Source: Actinomycetota bacterium (GTDB lineage Bacteria > Actinomycetota > Geothermincolia > Geothermincolales > RBG-13-55-18). Taken from it: a stretch of DNA of 64,000 nt. Within the stretch, counting starts at the first letter, position 1. The number at the start of each line of letters is the position of its first letter. This document shows positions 43,811-52,319 of the stretch, piece after piece. Location of the stretch: positions 1-64,000 of the forward strand of contig JABLXL010000003.1 in assembly GCA_013178005.1 (NCBI GenBank), written 5' to 3'. A model generated the notes under the pieces. That model searched no databases. It was not told where the DNA came from and worked only from the letters and a program-made list of their open reading frames with translations. A program made the position numbers and the translations under genes.

Positions 43811-44620
43811 CCCATCAAAGCCAAGCCTTCACTAAAATATGTCGGCAGAGGGCATTTCTTGAGCATGACTTCAAGACGCGAAGACGAACTGTAGTCTGTA
43901 CGAAAAAACAACGTCAAGCCCCGCACAAGAAGCCATGCATGATTGCTGGCTTCCGATTTACGCAATGACGAGCGAACGATTCGCGATTATACGCGCATGT
44001 TCCAAGCAATGCTTGACCAGTGCTTGACGGCAAACATAGCCCTGTTTATTCACGGCCACGATGGAATTCTGGGGTGGGGAGCGCCCTTTGGGCGAAGCGA
44101 TGCGAGATGCCGGATAGGTGAACGTCCTCAGCGGCGCCACGTGGAAGCGACCCAAGAGGCTCTCCCGGAAAAACGGGTTTTTCCTCGCCTCATGAGCAAG
44201 GCCGAACCTCCGGTCGCTAGAACACAAGTCCGAGGATCTCTTTCTCCGGCGCCAGACTTGGCGTAAGGGTCCGAAGCGATACATTGAACAACTCGTCCGG
44301 ATTTCCTCGGCGATCGCCTCGCGCTTCTTTCGCTGATTTCCGCAAAGGTTGCTTGGCAATTCACATCACTTCCTGCGCGCGCCCTTCGAGGGGTTTGAAC
44401 ATACTGCAAGCTCATACCACGGGTGGCCCCCATTAGCCCTCGCGGGCTATGAAAGAGGCATTTCCCGGAAACGATTCATATCTCGAGCTTGGCAGGCTTA
44501 GAACCCGATTTAGCTGGGTTTGCGCCCAGGCGGGAAGGCCGCGGCGAGGCCATAACCGTGAGCGGCGGCGGTCGGAGGAAAGGGATTGCCGCAAGGCGCA
44601 AGGGGAAGAGCGCCGTAATC
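43811..44620. other. Long intergenic region without recognisable genes
   Basis: About 800 bp. Open frames on both strands lack ribosome sites and resemble no family I know. The base composition is lower in GC than the neighbouring genes in 43810-44060. It may be an old, decayed gene or insertion, but no domain could be traced. Confidence 0.45.
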
Positions 44621-44790
44621 GTCTCCCCGGTGTTTCGTGAAGGCTTTTTCCGCAAGTCGGGGGAAAGGTTGTCGGGATGGGAAAGGCGTGGGGATCATCT
44701 CCCCGGTGACTCGTGAAGGCTTTTTCCGCAAGTCTGGGGAAAGGTTGTCGGGATGGGAAAGGCGTGGGGATCATCTCCCCGGTGTTACGT
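44621..44790. repeat. 76-bp tandem repeat upstream of the signal peptidase gene
   Basis: Two full units begin near 44623 and 44699 and a third, truncated unit begins near 44775; the period is exactly 76 bp. Each unit contains CTCCCCGGTG, GTGAAGGCTTTTTCCGCAAG and GGGAAAGGCGTGGGG. The junction of adjacent units forms a GGGGA-TCATC-TCCCC hairpin. The array ends about 40 bp before the start of the signal peptidase gene. Confidence 0.85.
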
Positions 44791-44829
44791 AAAGGATTGT
44801 CTTCCAATCAAGAGAAGGCGGTTGGTGAA

Positions 44830-45393
44830 ATGAGGAAGCCAGGAATCGGAAAGGCGCTATCGTGGTTATTGGGTTGTGCCGTTATGGCCATGATGGTGTT
44901 CGCCATTGCCAGCAATTTTGTCATCATCGCCCAGTCCACCATCTCTCCTTTGAGCCCCGTGATGGGCAACAGCATGTACCCCCACATCAAGGATGGGGAC
45001 GCAGTGCTGGTGATTGGCGGGGGTAAAGAAAACCTTCGCGTGGGCGAAGTGGTGGTCTTTCCCGATCCCGAGAACCCGGAACAGAGCGTGGTGCACCGCG
45101 TGATCGCCCTCGAGGAAAAGCGCGGTTCGACATACGCCGTAACCAAGGGAGACGCCAATCCCACTGCGGACCCCTTCGAAATCCCGCTGAGCCGCGTGAG
45201 CGGTACGGTGAAACTGGTGATCCCGCATGGCGGCACCTTCATCGAATACCTTCGCAGTCCCCGAGGTTACATCACCTGCGTAATCACGCCCCTTCTCCTG
45301 CTGGCGCTTTACCTTCTGGCGCGCCGGTATCTTGAGAGCCCTGAACAGCGAAAAGGCCTTCTGGCCCGCGAGCTGATACCTCAAAGCCGATAA
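44830..45393 (+). CDS. Signal peptidase I, SipW/Sec11-like (S26B)
   Basis: A 187-aa membrane protease. An N-terminal membrane helix (about residues 10-35) leads to the catalytic Ser in VMGNSMYPHIKDGD. The general base region reads SVVHRVIALEE, that is His rather than the Lys of bacterial LepB, placing it in the ER/SipW-type S26B group. KGDANPTADP and a C-terminal membrane helix (about 143-162) follow. It cleaves exported preproteins outside the membrane. ATG 44830 follows GGTG; longer in-frame starts would run through the 76-bp repeat and are rejected. Confidence 0.85.
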   Translation: MRKPGIGKALSWLLGCAVMAMMVFAIASNFVIIAQSTISPLSPVMGNSMYPHIKDGDAVLVIGGGKENLRVGEVVVFPDPENPEQSVVHRVIALEEKRGSTYAVTKGDANPTADPFEIPLSRVSGTVKLVIPHGGTFIEYLRSPRGYITCVITPLLLLALYLLARRYLESPEQRKGLLARELIPQSR

Positions 45394-45683
45394 ACATACC
45401 TCATCTGGATGGATTCATCCGTTCATCGCGCCCGCTGGCCCGCGAATTGATGCCCAGAGGCTTGACTCTTCAATCGCCGGCAGCGACCATCATTCCTGTC
45501 AGCGGATGTCCGCGACCAAAAACGCTTCGGCATGGTGATGTGCACCACTACTTGGCTTCGTTATCCAGACGACTACCCCAATATGAAATCACATTACAAA
45601 TCCTTGCTTTTAATGCAAAGTTTTTATATCGCGTTGCCGCTCAACGCTTACGTCCTCGATGCCGAACAATACAACGGAGGCGC

Positions 45684-46457
45684 ATGCGAATGATCATAGA
45701 GGTGAGGGACGACAGTCGCGTGGAGCGCAGGGAGTTCCTCCTGGTGAGCCACCGGGGAGGGAAGGGCTTCGGCCCCGAGAACACCCTGGAGGCGCTGGAG
45801 GCCGCCCTGAACAGCGGCGTGGAGATGCTGGAAACCGACGTCCGCATGTCCGGGGACGGCGTCCCTTTCATACATCACGGCCCGTTCCTGGGACTGAGCC
45901 TGCTCGCGCACATGTCCATGCAGGAGATAAAGGACCGCGCCCCCCATGTGCCGACCCTGCGCGAATACCTGGAGGTCGCCGGCGGCAGGTGCTCCCTCAA
46001 CCTGGAGGTCAAGCGTTGCGACCCAGCCGTGCTGGCGTCGGTGCTCCAGGAGGCTCCGACCTTTTCCTACCTTCTCGTAAGCTCCTTCGACGCCGATTTC
46101 CTGCGCTCCTTCGGGGGAACCGGAGTAGGGGCGGAGCTTGGCCTGCTCAGCCAGTTCGAGATCGCCCACGAGCGCATGCTGCGCGACGCGATCGACTGCG
46201 GAGCCTCCGTGTTGTTGCCCTCCAGCCTGGTGGTCAGCGACGGCCTGGTAAGGGCGGCCCATGCCGCCGGCTTGCGCGTGATTCCCTGGACGGTGAACAG
46301 CCTGGAATCCCTGGAGGAGATGGTCCTGGCGGGGAGCGATGGGGTGATCACCGACTGCTACGCTTCCTTTAGCGATCGCCTTGCCGCGGGGGCCATCTCC
46401 AGGGACGGCGACGGAGGCGGCCAAGGCGCACCCGTAGATCATATACGAAAGAGGTGA
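45684..46457 (+). CDS. Glycerophosphodiester phosphodiesterase family protein
   Basis: About 257 aa, cytosolic (no signal peptide). The GDPD signature is complete: SHRGGKGFGPENTLEALEAA, METDVRMSGDGVPFIHH with the metal-binding Glu and Asp, and LNLEVKR. The TIM-barrel ends with VIPWTVNSLESLEEMVLAGS and GVITDCY. It hydrolyses glycerophosphodiesters to glycerol 3-phosphate and an alcohol. CGGAGG precedes two candidate starts, ATG 45684 and ATG 45690; the latter has the more usual spacing. It is followed 10 bp later by the GAF-PAS gene. Confidence 0.88.
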   Translation: MRMIIEVRDDSRVERREFLLVSHRGGKGFGPENTLEALEAALNSGVEMLETDVRMSGDGVPFIHHGPFLGLSLLAHMSMQEIKDRAPHVPTLREYLEVAGGRCSLNLEVKRCDPAVLASVLQEAPTFSYLLVSSFDADFLRSFGGTGVGAELGLLSQFEIAHERMLRDAIDCGASVLLPSSLVVSDGLVRAAHAAGLRVIPWTVNSLESLEEMVLAGSDGVITDCYASFSDRLAAGAISRDGDGGGQGAPVDHIRKR

Positions 46458-46467
46458 AAGCCGCGTC

Positions 46468-47607
46468 ATGAGAGGCGAAGAAGGTCCCGCGGCGAAGAAG
46501 CCGGTTAGCGTTTTGTCCCTGATCCTTCTGATCCTCATGGTGGTGGCCATCATCTTCCTGGTGCTCATGCAGAACCTGGAGAGCCTGAAGGATTACTTCG
46601 GGAGCGCCACCTTCAAGATCATCTTTGATATAGCCCTGGTTCTCTGCCTGGCGCTATTCGCTGCCTATATCTTCGCCCGTGGCATGGAATACCATCGCAG
46701 CCTGGAGGCGATGGTGGTCCAGCTGGAGCGCGGCAACGCGCAGCTCAGAGTGCTGAACGAGATACAGGCCAAGGCCAATTCCTCCCTGGACGCGCAGGAG
46801 CTGCTGGAGGTAGCCCTCGCCTCGGTCATGCCGGTGATCTCGTCCATGGGCACCATATACCTCCTCGACGACGCGACATCTCAGCTCGCTCCCCGGGCGA
46901 GCCACGGCACAAAGACGCCCCCGGAGGAAATGCCCTCCTTCGCGGTGGGGGAGGGGATCGTGGGCAAGGTCGCGGAAACGGGCTCGCCCATCGAGGATCG
47001 GGGAGGGGGCGAGGGCGGACGCGGCCTCAGCCGTTATGCCGTCCCCATCTGGGCCGGGAGCAAATTCGTGGGGGTCCTGGTGGCGGGAACCGCCGCGGGA
47101 TCCTATGGCGAGGAGGAAAAGACCCTTCTTCACGCCGTCTCGGACGTGCTGGGAAACTCGCTCACCAACGCCAGACTTTACGACCTCACGCGCCGCGCCC
47201 TAAACGCCACCAAGAGAACCCAGGCATACCTGGAGGGATTCGTGAACGAAGCTCCCATGGGGATAGTGCTGACGGACGAAAAGGGGTCCGTGCTGGTGGT
47301 CAACCGGGAGGCGGAGGAGATGCTCAGCATCAGGGCGAAGGACCTCCTGGGCAGGACGGCCTCCGAGCTCCAGGTGGACATGGGAGGAGGGGTGGGAGAG
47401 CTCGCGCGAGAGCTGAGCGGCTGCGTCTCCTCCGGCCGGGCCGGGAGAATACGCATTTCCGCGTCGGGCCCTGTCGTGGACGTGTACGCCGACGTCTTTC
47501 CTCTGCGCCTGGACAGGGGAGGGACCATAGGGGCCGCCGCGACCCTGCGCCGTTACGGTGGACATCCCGCATCTCCGGTCTCCGACATCCCTGGGACCGG
47601 CTCCTGA
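46468..47607 (+). CDS. Membrane GAF-PAS sensory protein without output domain
   Basis: A 379-aa protein. Two membrane helices (about residues 13-33 and 48-70) are followed by a coiled linker, a GAF domain (about 100-240; SFAVGEGIVGKVAETGSPIE) and a PAS domain (about 255-360; NEAPMGIVLTDEKGSVLVVN, REAEEMLSI). It then ends, with no kinase, GGDEF, EAL or phosphatase domain. It must act through a partner or is a truncated sensor. It is probably co-transcribed with the GDPD gene upstream. Confidence 0.78.
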   Translation: MRGEEGPAAKKPVSVLSLILLILMVVAIIFLVLMQNLESLKDYFGSATFKIIFDIALVLCLALFAAYIFARGMEYHRSLEAMVVQLERGNAQLRVLNEIQAKANSSLDAQELLEVALASVMPVISSMGTIYLLDDATSQLAPRASHGTKTPPEEMPSFAVGEGIVGKVAETGSPIEDRGGGEGGRGLSRYAVPIWAGSKFVGVLVAGTAAGSYGEEEKTLLHAVSDVLGNSLTNARLYDLTRRALNATKRTQAYLEGFVNEAPMGIVLTDEKGSVLVVNREAEEMLSIRAKDLLGRTASELQVDMGGGVGELARELSGCVSSGRAGRIRISASGPVVDVYADVFPLRLDRGGTIGAAATLRRYGGHPASPVSDIPGTGS

Positions 47608-48253
47608 GGCGCCCCCCAGGAGCACGTTTTTCCACGCACATGTACGCCGGCTATCTTGCGGCCGGAACCCACTCTACGAGCCCCACAGCGAATGCTGTGG
47701 TTATATCTGGCGAGAAAAAGCCCCATAAAAGGTGGAAGCAGCCGACCTTGGGAGCCAGCTGCTATCCGGGTGGGGCGTTGGACTTTTTTATCAGTCCTGT
47801 TCATATATTCGGCCATGAAAGAGTCGTTTTCCATCGGTCTTTGGTATTAGAAAACAGGCCTTTTCGGCGTTGAAAAAGGCTTTTTGGTAGTATTGCTTGA
47901 GCACTACATGCCAAGGGGAAACCTGGAATCTGAGTAGGGGAGGAGGAATGGACGCCCCCGCCGGTTTTCACCCGAACGTTTCGGGAAGCCGATTTGCGCC
48001 TGGAATGTGGCGGCGCTGATACCTCATGGTTTATATTATCCATAGGCCACACCGTCGGCGTGGAGGCTTTCGGGGGTATGAACTAGCGGCTGCGACGCGA
48101 TTCTCACGGCACCACCAGCCAGGGCTTTGGCAAGCCAAACGCGGTTTTCAGGCGTTCCCGGACTCCGGGCTCGGCGCTCCGGCTTTATCGGGAATCCTCC
48201 CGACGGCGGTTGGCGCGTTACCGACGGCGACACATAAAAAAGGGAGGGATCAG
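47608..48253. other. Long intergenic region with hairpins
   Basis: About 650 bp with no convincing gene. A 7-bp hairpin CCACAGC-GAAT-GCTGTGG lies near 47683-47700, a dyad CCGAA-CGT-TTCGG near 47973-47985, and an intrinsic terminator at 47858-47885 (listed separately). The last part leads into the acyl-CoA ligase ribosome site. Confidence 0.5.
47858..47885 (+). terminator. Intrinsic terminator
   Basis: Stem GCCTTTT (47858-47864) and AAAAGGC (47874-47880), a 9-nt loop, and five T (47881-47885). It is on the plus strand, about 250 bp beyond the GAF-PAS gene, and would insulate the acyl-CoA ligase gene from upstream transcription. Confidence 0.6.
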
Positions 48254-49975
48254 ATGGAAAAGAACTACCGCTGTTGGCCCAAGGGCGTGCTCAGGAACCT
48301 CACCTACCCGGAGGTTCCCGTGCAACAGATCCTTCGCTCCGCGGCCCTGCAATGGCCATGGCGCAACGCCATCATCTTCGGGGGCATGGAGATCACCTTC
48401 CAGGAGCTCGACGCCCTTTCGGACCGTTTCGCCAATGCCCTGGCCTCCATGGGGGTGAAGAAGGGAGACCGCGTGGCCGTCCACCTTCCCAACTGCCCCC
48501 AGTTCGCCATCGCCTATTACGGACTGCTCAAGGCGGGGGCGATCTTCGTCCCCATGAGCCCGCTGCTCGCGGAGCGCGAGATAGATTTCCAGCTCAACGA
48601 CGCCGAGGTAGAGACCTTTATCGGCCTGGATATGCTCTTCGCCGTTCCCCAGCAGGTTATACCGAGATCGCCCGTGAAACGAACCATCGTCGTGAGCCTG
48701 GCCGATTGCTACCCGCCGCTATCCGCTCCCGTTAAGATGCTGCAGAAACAGCCGGTTCCGGAAGGGACCATCGATTTCGTATCGCTGGTGTCGGATTATC
48801 CCGCCGAACCGCCCCAGGTGGAGTTCGACGTCAAGGAGGACCTGGCCCACATCGCCTATACCGGGGGCACCACGGGCACCCCTAAAGGGGTGATGATCAC
48901 CCATTACAACGCGGTTGTCAACTGCTGCCAGTTCGCCTACTGGTTCGGCGGGGGAGACGTGCTCTACGAGGACGGGAAGTTCCTGGTCAAGCGGGAGGAG
49001 GGCGACCGGGATGAGGACCACCCCGCGCGCCGGGCGGCCGAGATCTCCCTCATCGTGGTGCCGTGGTTCCACGCCATGGGCGTTATAGGCTACCTGTCCA
49101 TGCAGCTACTGGGCGGCAACACCCTGGTGGTCTTCCCGCGTTTCGAGCCCACCGAGTACCTGCAGGCCATCAACAAGTTCCGCGCCACCGTGTTCGGGGG
49201 AGCCCCTCAGCTCTTCGTCCCCCTGGTGGAGAATCCCCTTTTCGAGGAGATCGACATGTCGGACATCCGCCTGGTGGCCTCCGGGGCGGCGCCCATACCG
49301 CATCGCCTGCTCGAGACCCTCATGGAGAAGATACCCGGGGTGATCTGTGAGGCTTACGGGCTCTCGGAATGCACCATGGGTTGCTGCGCCAATCCTCCCT
49401 CACGCGAGGGGTTCCGCCTCGGGTCCGTTGGCCTGCCCATGCAGGACACGGAGATAAAGATCGTCGACCCCGAAAAGGGCGAGGACGAGATGCCGGTAGG
49501 GGAGGTAGGCGAGATATGCATAAAGGGCCCCCAGGTTATGAAGGGGTACTGGAGGAAGCCCGAGGAGACGGCGGAAGTGCTGCGGGACGGGTGGCTTTAC
49601 ACCGGCGATATCGGCAAGTTCGACGAGGACGGGTACCTCTACATCGTGGACCGCAAAAAGGACATGCTCATCTACAAGGGCTATAACGTCTATCCGCGCG
49701 ACCTCGAAGAGGTCCTCAACTCGCATCCCGCGGTAGCGCAATCGGCGGTGGTGGGGAAGTACGACGAGCGCTCCGGGGACATACCCATCGCCTTCGTGGA
49801 GCTCAGGCCGGGCGCCCAGGCCACCGAGGAGGAGTTGCTGGAGTACGCAAATGGGAAACTGGCGGCCTACAAGAAGATCCGCCTGGTGAGGATAGTGGAA
49901 GCGCTCCCGGCAAGCGGGGCGGGAAAGATCCTGCGGCGCGAGCTGAGGGAGCTGGCCCAGTCCTTCGAGCTGTAG
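48254..49975 (+). CDS. Long-chain/medium-chain acyl-CoA ligase (AMP-forming)
   Basis: A 573-aa ANL-superfamily enzyme that activates a carboxylic acid to acyl-CoA via an acyl-adenylate. The AMP-binding P-loop is YTGGTTGTPKGVMITH (near residue 203), followed by ICEAYGLSECTMG (A5) and GWLYTGDIGKFDEDGYLYIV (A7). The catalytic Lys is in PASGAGKILRREL near the C-terminus. The ATG at 48254 has GGGAGGGA upstream. Its position beside the acyl-CoA degradation cluster at 51899-58914 suggests that it supplies that pathway (inference). Confidence 0.92.
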   Translation: MEKNYRCWPKGVLRNLTYPEVPVQQILRSAALQWPWRNAIIFGGMEITFQELDALSDRFANALASMGVKKGDRVAVHLPNCPQFAIAYYGLLKAGAIFVPMSPLLAEREIDFQLNDAEVETFIGLDMLFAVPQQVIPRSPVKRTIVVSLADCYPPLSAPVKMLQKQPVPEGTIDFVSLVSDYPAEPPQVEFDVKEDLAHIAYTGGTTGTPKGVMITHYNAVVNCCQFAYWFGGGDVLYEDGKFLVKREEGDRDEDHPARRAAEISLIVVPWFHAMGVIGYLSMQLLGGNTLVVFPRFEPTEYLQAINKFRATVFGGAPQLFVPLVENPLFEEIDMSDIRLVASGAAPIPHRLLETLMEKIPGVICEAYGLSECTMGCCANPPSREGFRLGSVGLPMQDTEIKIVDPEKGEDEMPVGEVGEICIKGPQVMKGYWRKPEETAEVLRDGWLYTGDIGKFDEDGYLYIVDRKKDMLIYKGYNVYPRDLEEVLNSHPAVAQSAVVGKYDERSGDIPIAFVELRPGAQATEEELLEYANGKLAAYKKIRLVRIVEALPASGAGKILRRELRELAQSFEL

Positions 49976-50118
49976 GGAGAGACAGGTCGATAGATGCAAG
50001 CCCCATATTGATGTGCTGCGTGCTTTCCGGGACGGTCGGTTCGACAAGAAGGAGCGGGGAGAAACAGAGGAAAAAGCTAACTTTACATAAGATACATTAT
50101 CGGCGCATGTGGTCGTAT

Positions 50119-50219
50119 CTTGGCCAGGGTCGTATCTTGACTTTTTTGTTCCGTGAAGACTTTGGGTGTTTGCCTTGCGCCGCGGCGGAATGAAAAAGTC
50201 AAGATATGACCCTACCAAG
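50119..50219. repeat. MITE-like inverted-repeat element
   Basis: Two 21-bp arms, 50126-50146 and 50193-50213, are inverted copies with one mismatch (AGGGTCGTATCTTGAC... and ...GTCAAGATATGACCCT). The symmetry extends outwards through CTTGG (50119-50123) and CCAAG (50215-50219). The central 46 bp contain TTTGGGTGTTTGCCTTGCGC. A partial direct copy of the arm (GTCGTATCTTGGCCA) precedes it. No transposase is present. It fits a small non-autonomous element or a REP-type hairpin. The rest of the 356-bp gap 49976-50332 is AT-rich with no gene. Confidence 0.75.
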
Positions 50220-50332
50220 TAAAACATGATAAGGATTATGGAAACAAATGACGAATATCGATGAAGAATGGGCGTAATATTAAAGATGTGAACATTCGTC
50301 AAAGTTGTGTATGTTAACCTGGGAGGGAGACC

Positions 50333-51388
50333 ATGACCGGCGCCAAGAGATGCCCCGAATGCAGCGTTCCTAGAGAATTCGCGCGCGAGAACACCTGGAA
50401 TAGCGACGGCACCATCACCCAGACCAGGAACCCCGATCACCGTGTGATCTTCTACGAGGCCGAGGGCATGAAAAAACTCCTCTCCAACCTCGAGTCGCTC
50501 CTGGGTGTCCCCATCAACCGCATCGCCATTGAGGGAAAGCGCAAGTCCACCTACCATTACCTGGAAGGCATGTTTTCGGGGCTCAAGCTGGCCATCATCA
50601 AGGCCTTCCTGCGGCGCAAGGTTTACGAGACCATCTCCTCCCGCGGCGGCATCCTCGGATACGGCCATTACGAACTTGTGGACTTCAAGGCAGGAGAATA
50701 CATAAAGGTCTACGGCCGCAACATCTATTCTCTCACCCTCTTCAGCGGAGACCTGGCCGCGGTTTTCAACCGCGTGGAGGGTCTGCCCGCGGAGCTGGAC
50801 TTCGAGAAAAAGGACGAGGGCTACCTGATCACCGTCACGCGGGGGCCTGAGATCGAGGAGGAGATCGCGTCGCGACTCGAGCGCGTGGTCATCCCCCGCA
50901 AACCCGGCAACATCTCCTATCGCGTCTGTCCCTCCTGCGGGGTCCCGGAGGAGATATCCCGATTCAGATGGGACCTGGAAGCCGGGACCATCACCGATCC
51001 CTCCACGGGAAGGCACATGGCGGTGCTGGGGGCCGAGGGCGTGGACTCCGTGTTCAGGGAACTCGAGGCGGAGCTCGGAGAGGAGATCCCGCGCAACATC
51101 GTGGAGGCGCAACGCCAGTACGTTGTGGAGACCCTCCACCGCAGCGAGGTGGAACAGAGCACCGACTACCTGCGCCGCGAGGTCGCCCTCCGGGGCATGG
51201 GAAACATCGTGGACTTCAAGCTGTCGCGCGATGGCGTCACCGCCGTGGTGGAGAACGCCGTGCCTCCCCTGCTGGTGGCGGGAATGCTGCAGGGCATCTA
51301 CGACCTCTTCAGCGGCGGCGCTTCCTCCATCGATTTCCAGCGCGAAGCGGACGGAACCCTGCGCGTGGAGATACGGCCCCAGGGGTAA
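50333..51388 (+). CDS. Duplicated CPxC-domain protein of unknown function
   Basis: A 351-aa protein built from two related halves. Each half starts with a CPxC motif (CPECSVPREFARENTWNSDG near residue 7; CPSCGVPEEISRF near 200). A DGTIT/AGTIT...R-x-V turn, a helical EGMKKLLSNLESLLG-like segment, and a strand-rich end (GYGHYELVDFKAGEYIKVYG; GMGNIVDFKLSRDGV) follow. The second half of each unit is reminiscent of V4R-type ligand-binding domains but lacks their cysteines. No export signal is seen. GGGAGGGAG precedes the ATG. I do not recognise the family; it may sense or bind a small hydrophobic ligand (speculative). Confidence 0.65.
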   Translation: MTGAKRCPECSVPREFARENTWNSDGTITQTRNPDHRVIFYEAEGMKKLLSNLESLLGVPINRIAIEGKRKSTYHYLEGMFSGLKLAIIKAFLRRKVYETISSRGGILGYGHYELVDFKAGEYIKVYGRNIYSLTLFSGDLAAVFNRVEGLPAELDFEKKDEGYLITVTRGPEIEEEIASRLERVVIPRKPGNISYRVCPSCGVPEEISRFRWDLEAGTITDPSTGRHMAVLGAEGVDSVFRELEAELGEEIPRNIVEAQRQYVVETLHRSEVEQSTDYLRREVALRGMGNIVDFKLSRDGVTAVVENAVPPLLVAGMLQGIYDLFSGGASSIDFQREADGTLRVEIRPQG

Positions 51389-51475
51389 CGAACGATAATG
51401 GTACAGCGCTGGCGGTTCAAGGTGCATGGCGAGCGTGAGGATAGATCCCAGAGGTAAATATAGTCTATGATATAC

Positions 51476-51492
51476 TAGTTAATTATTAACTA
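51476..51492. promoter_or_regulatory. Perfect AT-rich palindrome, candidate operator
   Basis: TAGTTAATTATTAACTA is a perfect dyad around T51484. Just upstream, TATAGTCTATGATATAC (from 51460) resembles the TATAGTCTATAAG seen in the MerR-TetR promoter at 487-499. No gene starts downstream on the plus strand, so its target is unclear. Confidence 0.4.
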
Positions 51493-51630
51493 TATTAATT
51501 CCATGCTTTCTTTTCCATGAAAGGGCGCCCGGGAATCCGGCATCCCCTTTGTGGCCTGAAACCGATCACGAGAGCCCAATCATTTGAACCCGCCGCCTCA
51601 CCACGCCCTCAGGCAAAACGATCTCTCCCG

Positions 51631-51826
51631 GCGTCGGGGTCGCGTATTCTTTATCATGAGGGCTCCCAGCTACCTCGCGAAGCGGAGGAAAGAAATGGTT
51701 AAGCACAACCCCGATCGCTTCTGAAATCGGGATCGTATATCTTCTTGTTGATTACGAGGGCGGCCACCTTCCCCGCAAGCGGAGTAAAGCAATCGAATCG
51801 TTAACACACAACCCCCGTCCGCGTTC
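51631..51826. repeat. Two diverged tandem repeats of about 95-100 bp
   Basis: Units at about 51631-51722 and 51723-51826 share TCG-GTAT, GAGGGC, AAGCGGAG-AAAG, TTAA-CACAACCCC and a final CGC-TTC. Each unit begins with a GGGGT/GGGAT and ends with ACCCC, so each can fold into a long stem. They lie between the end of the plus-strand gene (51388) and the end of the minus-strand operon (51899) in about 500 bp without genes. Confidence 0.6.
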
Positions 51827-51898
51827 ACCTAGACTGCGTCCTGCCGGTATCCCGTTTATCAATAATGCCGGTCGTGTCCCGATATCCGAGATCCGACC

Positions 51899-52315
51899 TT
51901 ACAGGGGGCGGAAGGCCAGGAAGGTGCGCGCCTTGTCCCCCTCCCCGCGGTGCAGGAACTCCACCTTCATGGGCGTCCCGATCTTGATGGACTCGGGGTC
52001 GCGAGCGTCCACCCCCTCGATGCGGGCCACCATGCGCGGCCCTTCCGCCAGGGTCACCACCCCCGTGCAGTAGGGATTCTTGCGGTCGTACCCCTCCTCG
52101 ATCATGAAAGATGGCCCGATGGAAATGCAGGTATAGGCGGCCAGCTCCCCCTCCCCCTTCAACTCGTGCCATTCCATGTCCTCGGAGCGGCATTCCAGGC
52201 AGAAACGTCGCGGGGGCACGTAGATCTGTCCGCACTTCCGGCAGCGCGAGCCCATGAACTTATCCTCGTCAAGGTACTTGCGGTACGAGATATCGCTGAA
52301 AGGCCTCTCCTCCAT
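51899..52315 (-). CDS. DUF35 (OB-fold, zinc-ribbon) acyl-CoA-associated protein
   Basis: A 138-aa protein. The N-terminal helix is followed by a rubredoxin-like zinc ribbon (Cys25, Cys28, Cys39, Cys42: CRKCGQIYVPPRRFCLEC). The OB fold has YTCISIGPSFMIEEGYDRKN, CTGVVTLAEGPRMVARIEG and MKVEFLHRGEG. DUF35 proteins pair with SCP-x thiolases or aldolases (ChsH2-Ltp2 type, or archaeal acetoacetyl-CoA thiolase/HMG-CoA synthase). Its start lies 4 bp after the thiolase stop codon, so the two probably form a complex. It is the last gene of the minus-strand operon. Confidence 0.9.
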   Translation of the reverse strand: MEERPFSDISYRKYLDEDKFMGSRCRKCGQIYVPPRRFCLECRSEDMEWHELKGEGELAAYTCISIGPSFMIEEGYDRKNPYCTGVVTLAEGPRMVARIEGVDARDPESIKIGTPMKVEFLHRGEGDKARTFLAFRPL

Positions 52316-52319
52316 TTCC

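Noticed and set aside
43958-44359. Minus-strand gene of 133 codons
   Set aside because: No ribosome site, unusual composition and no recognisable motif. I leave the region as unexplained.
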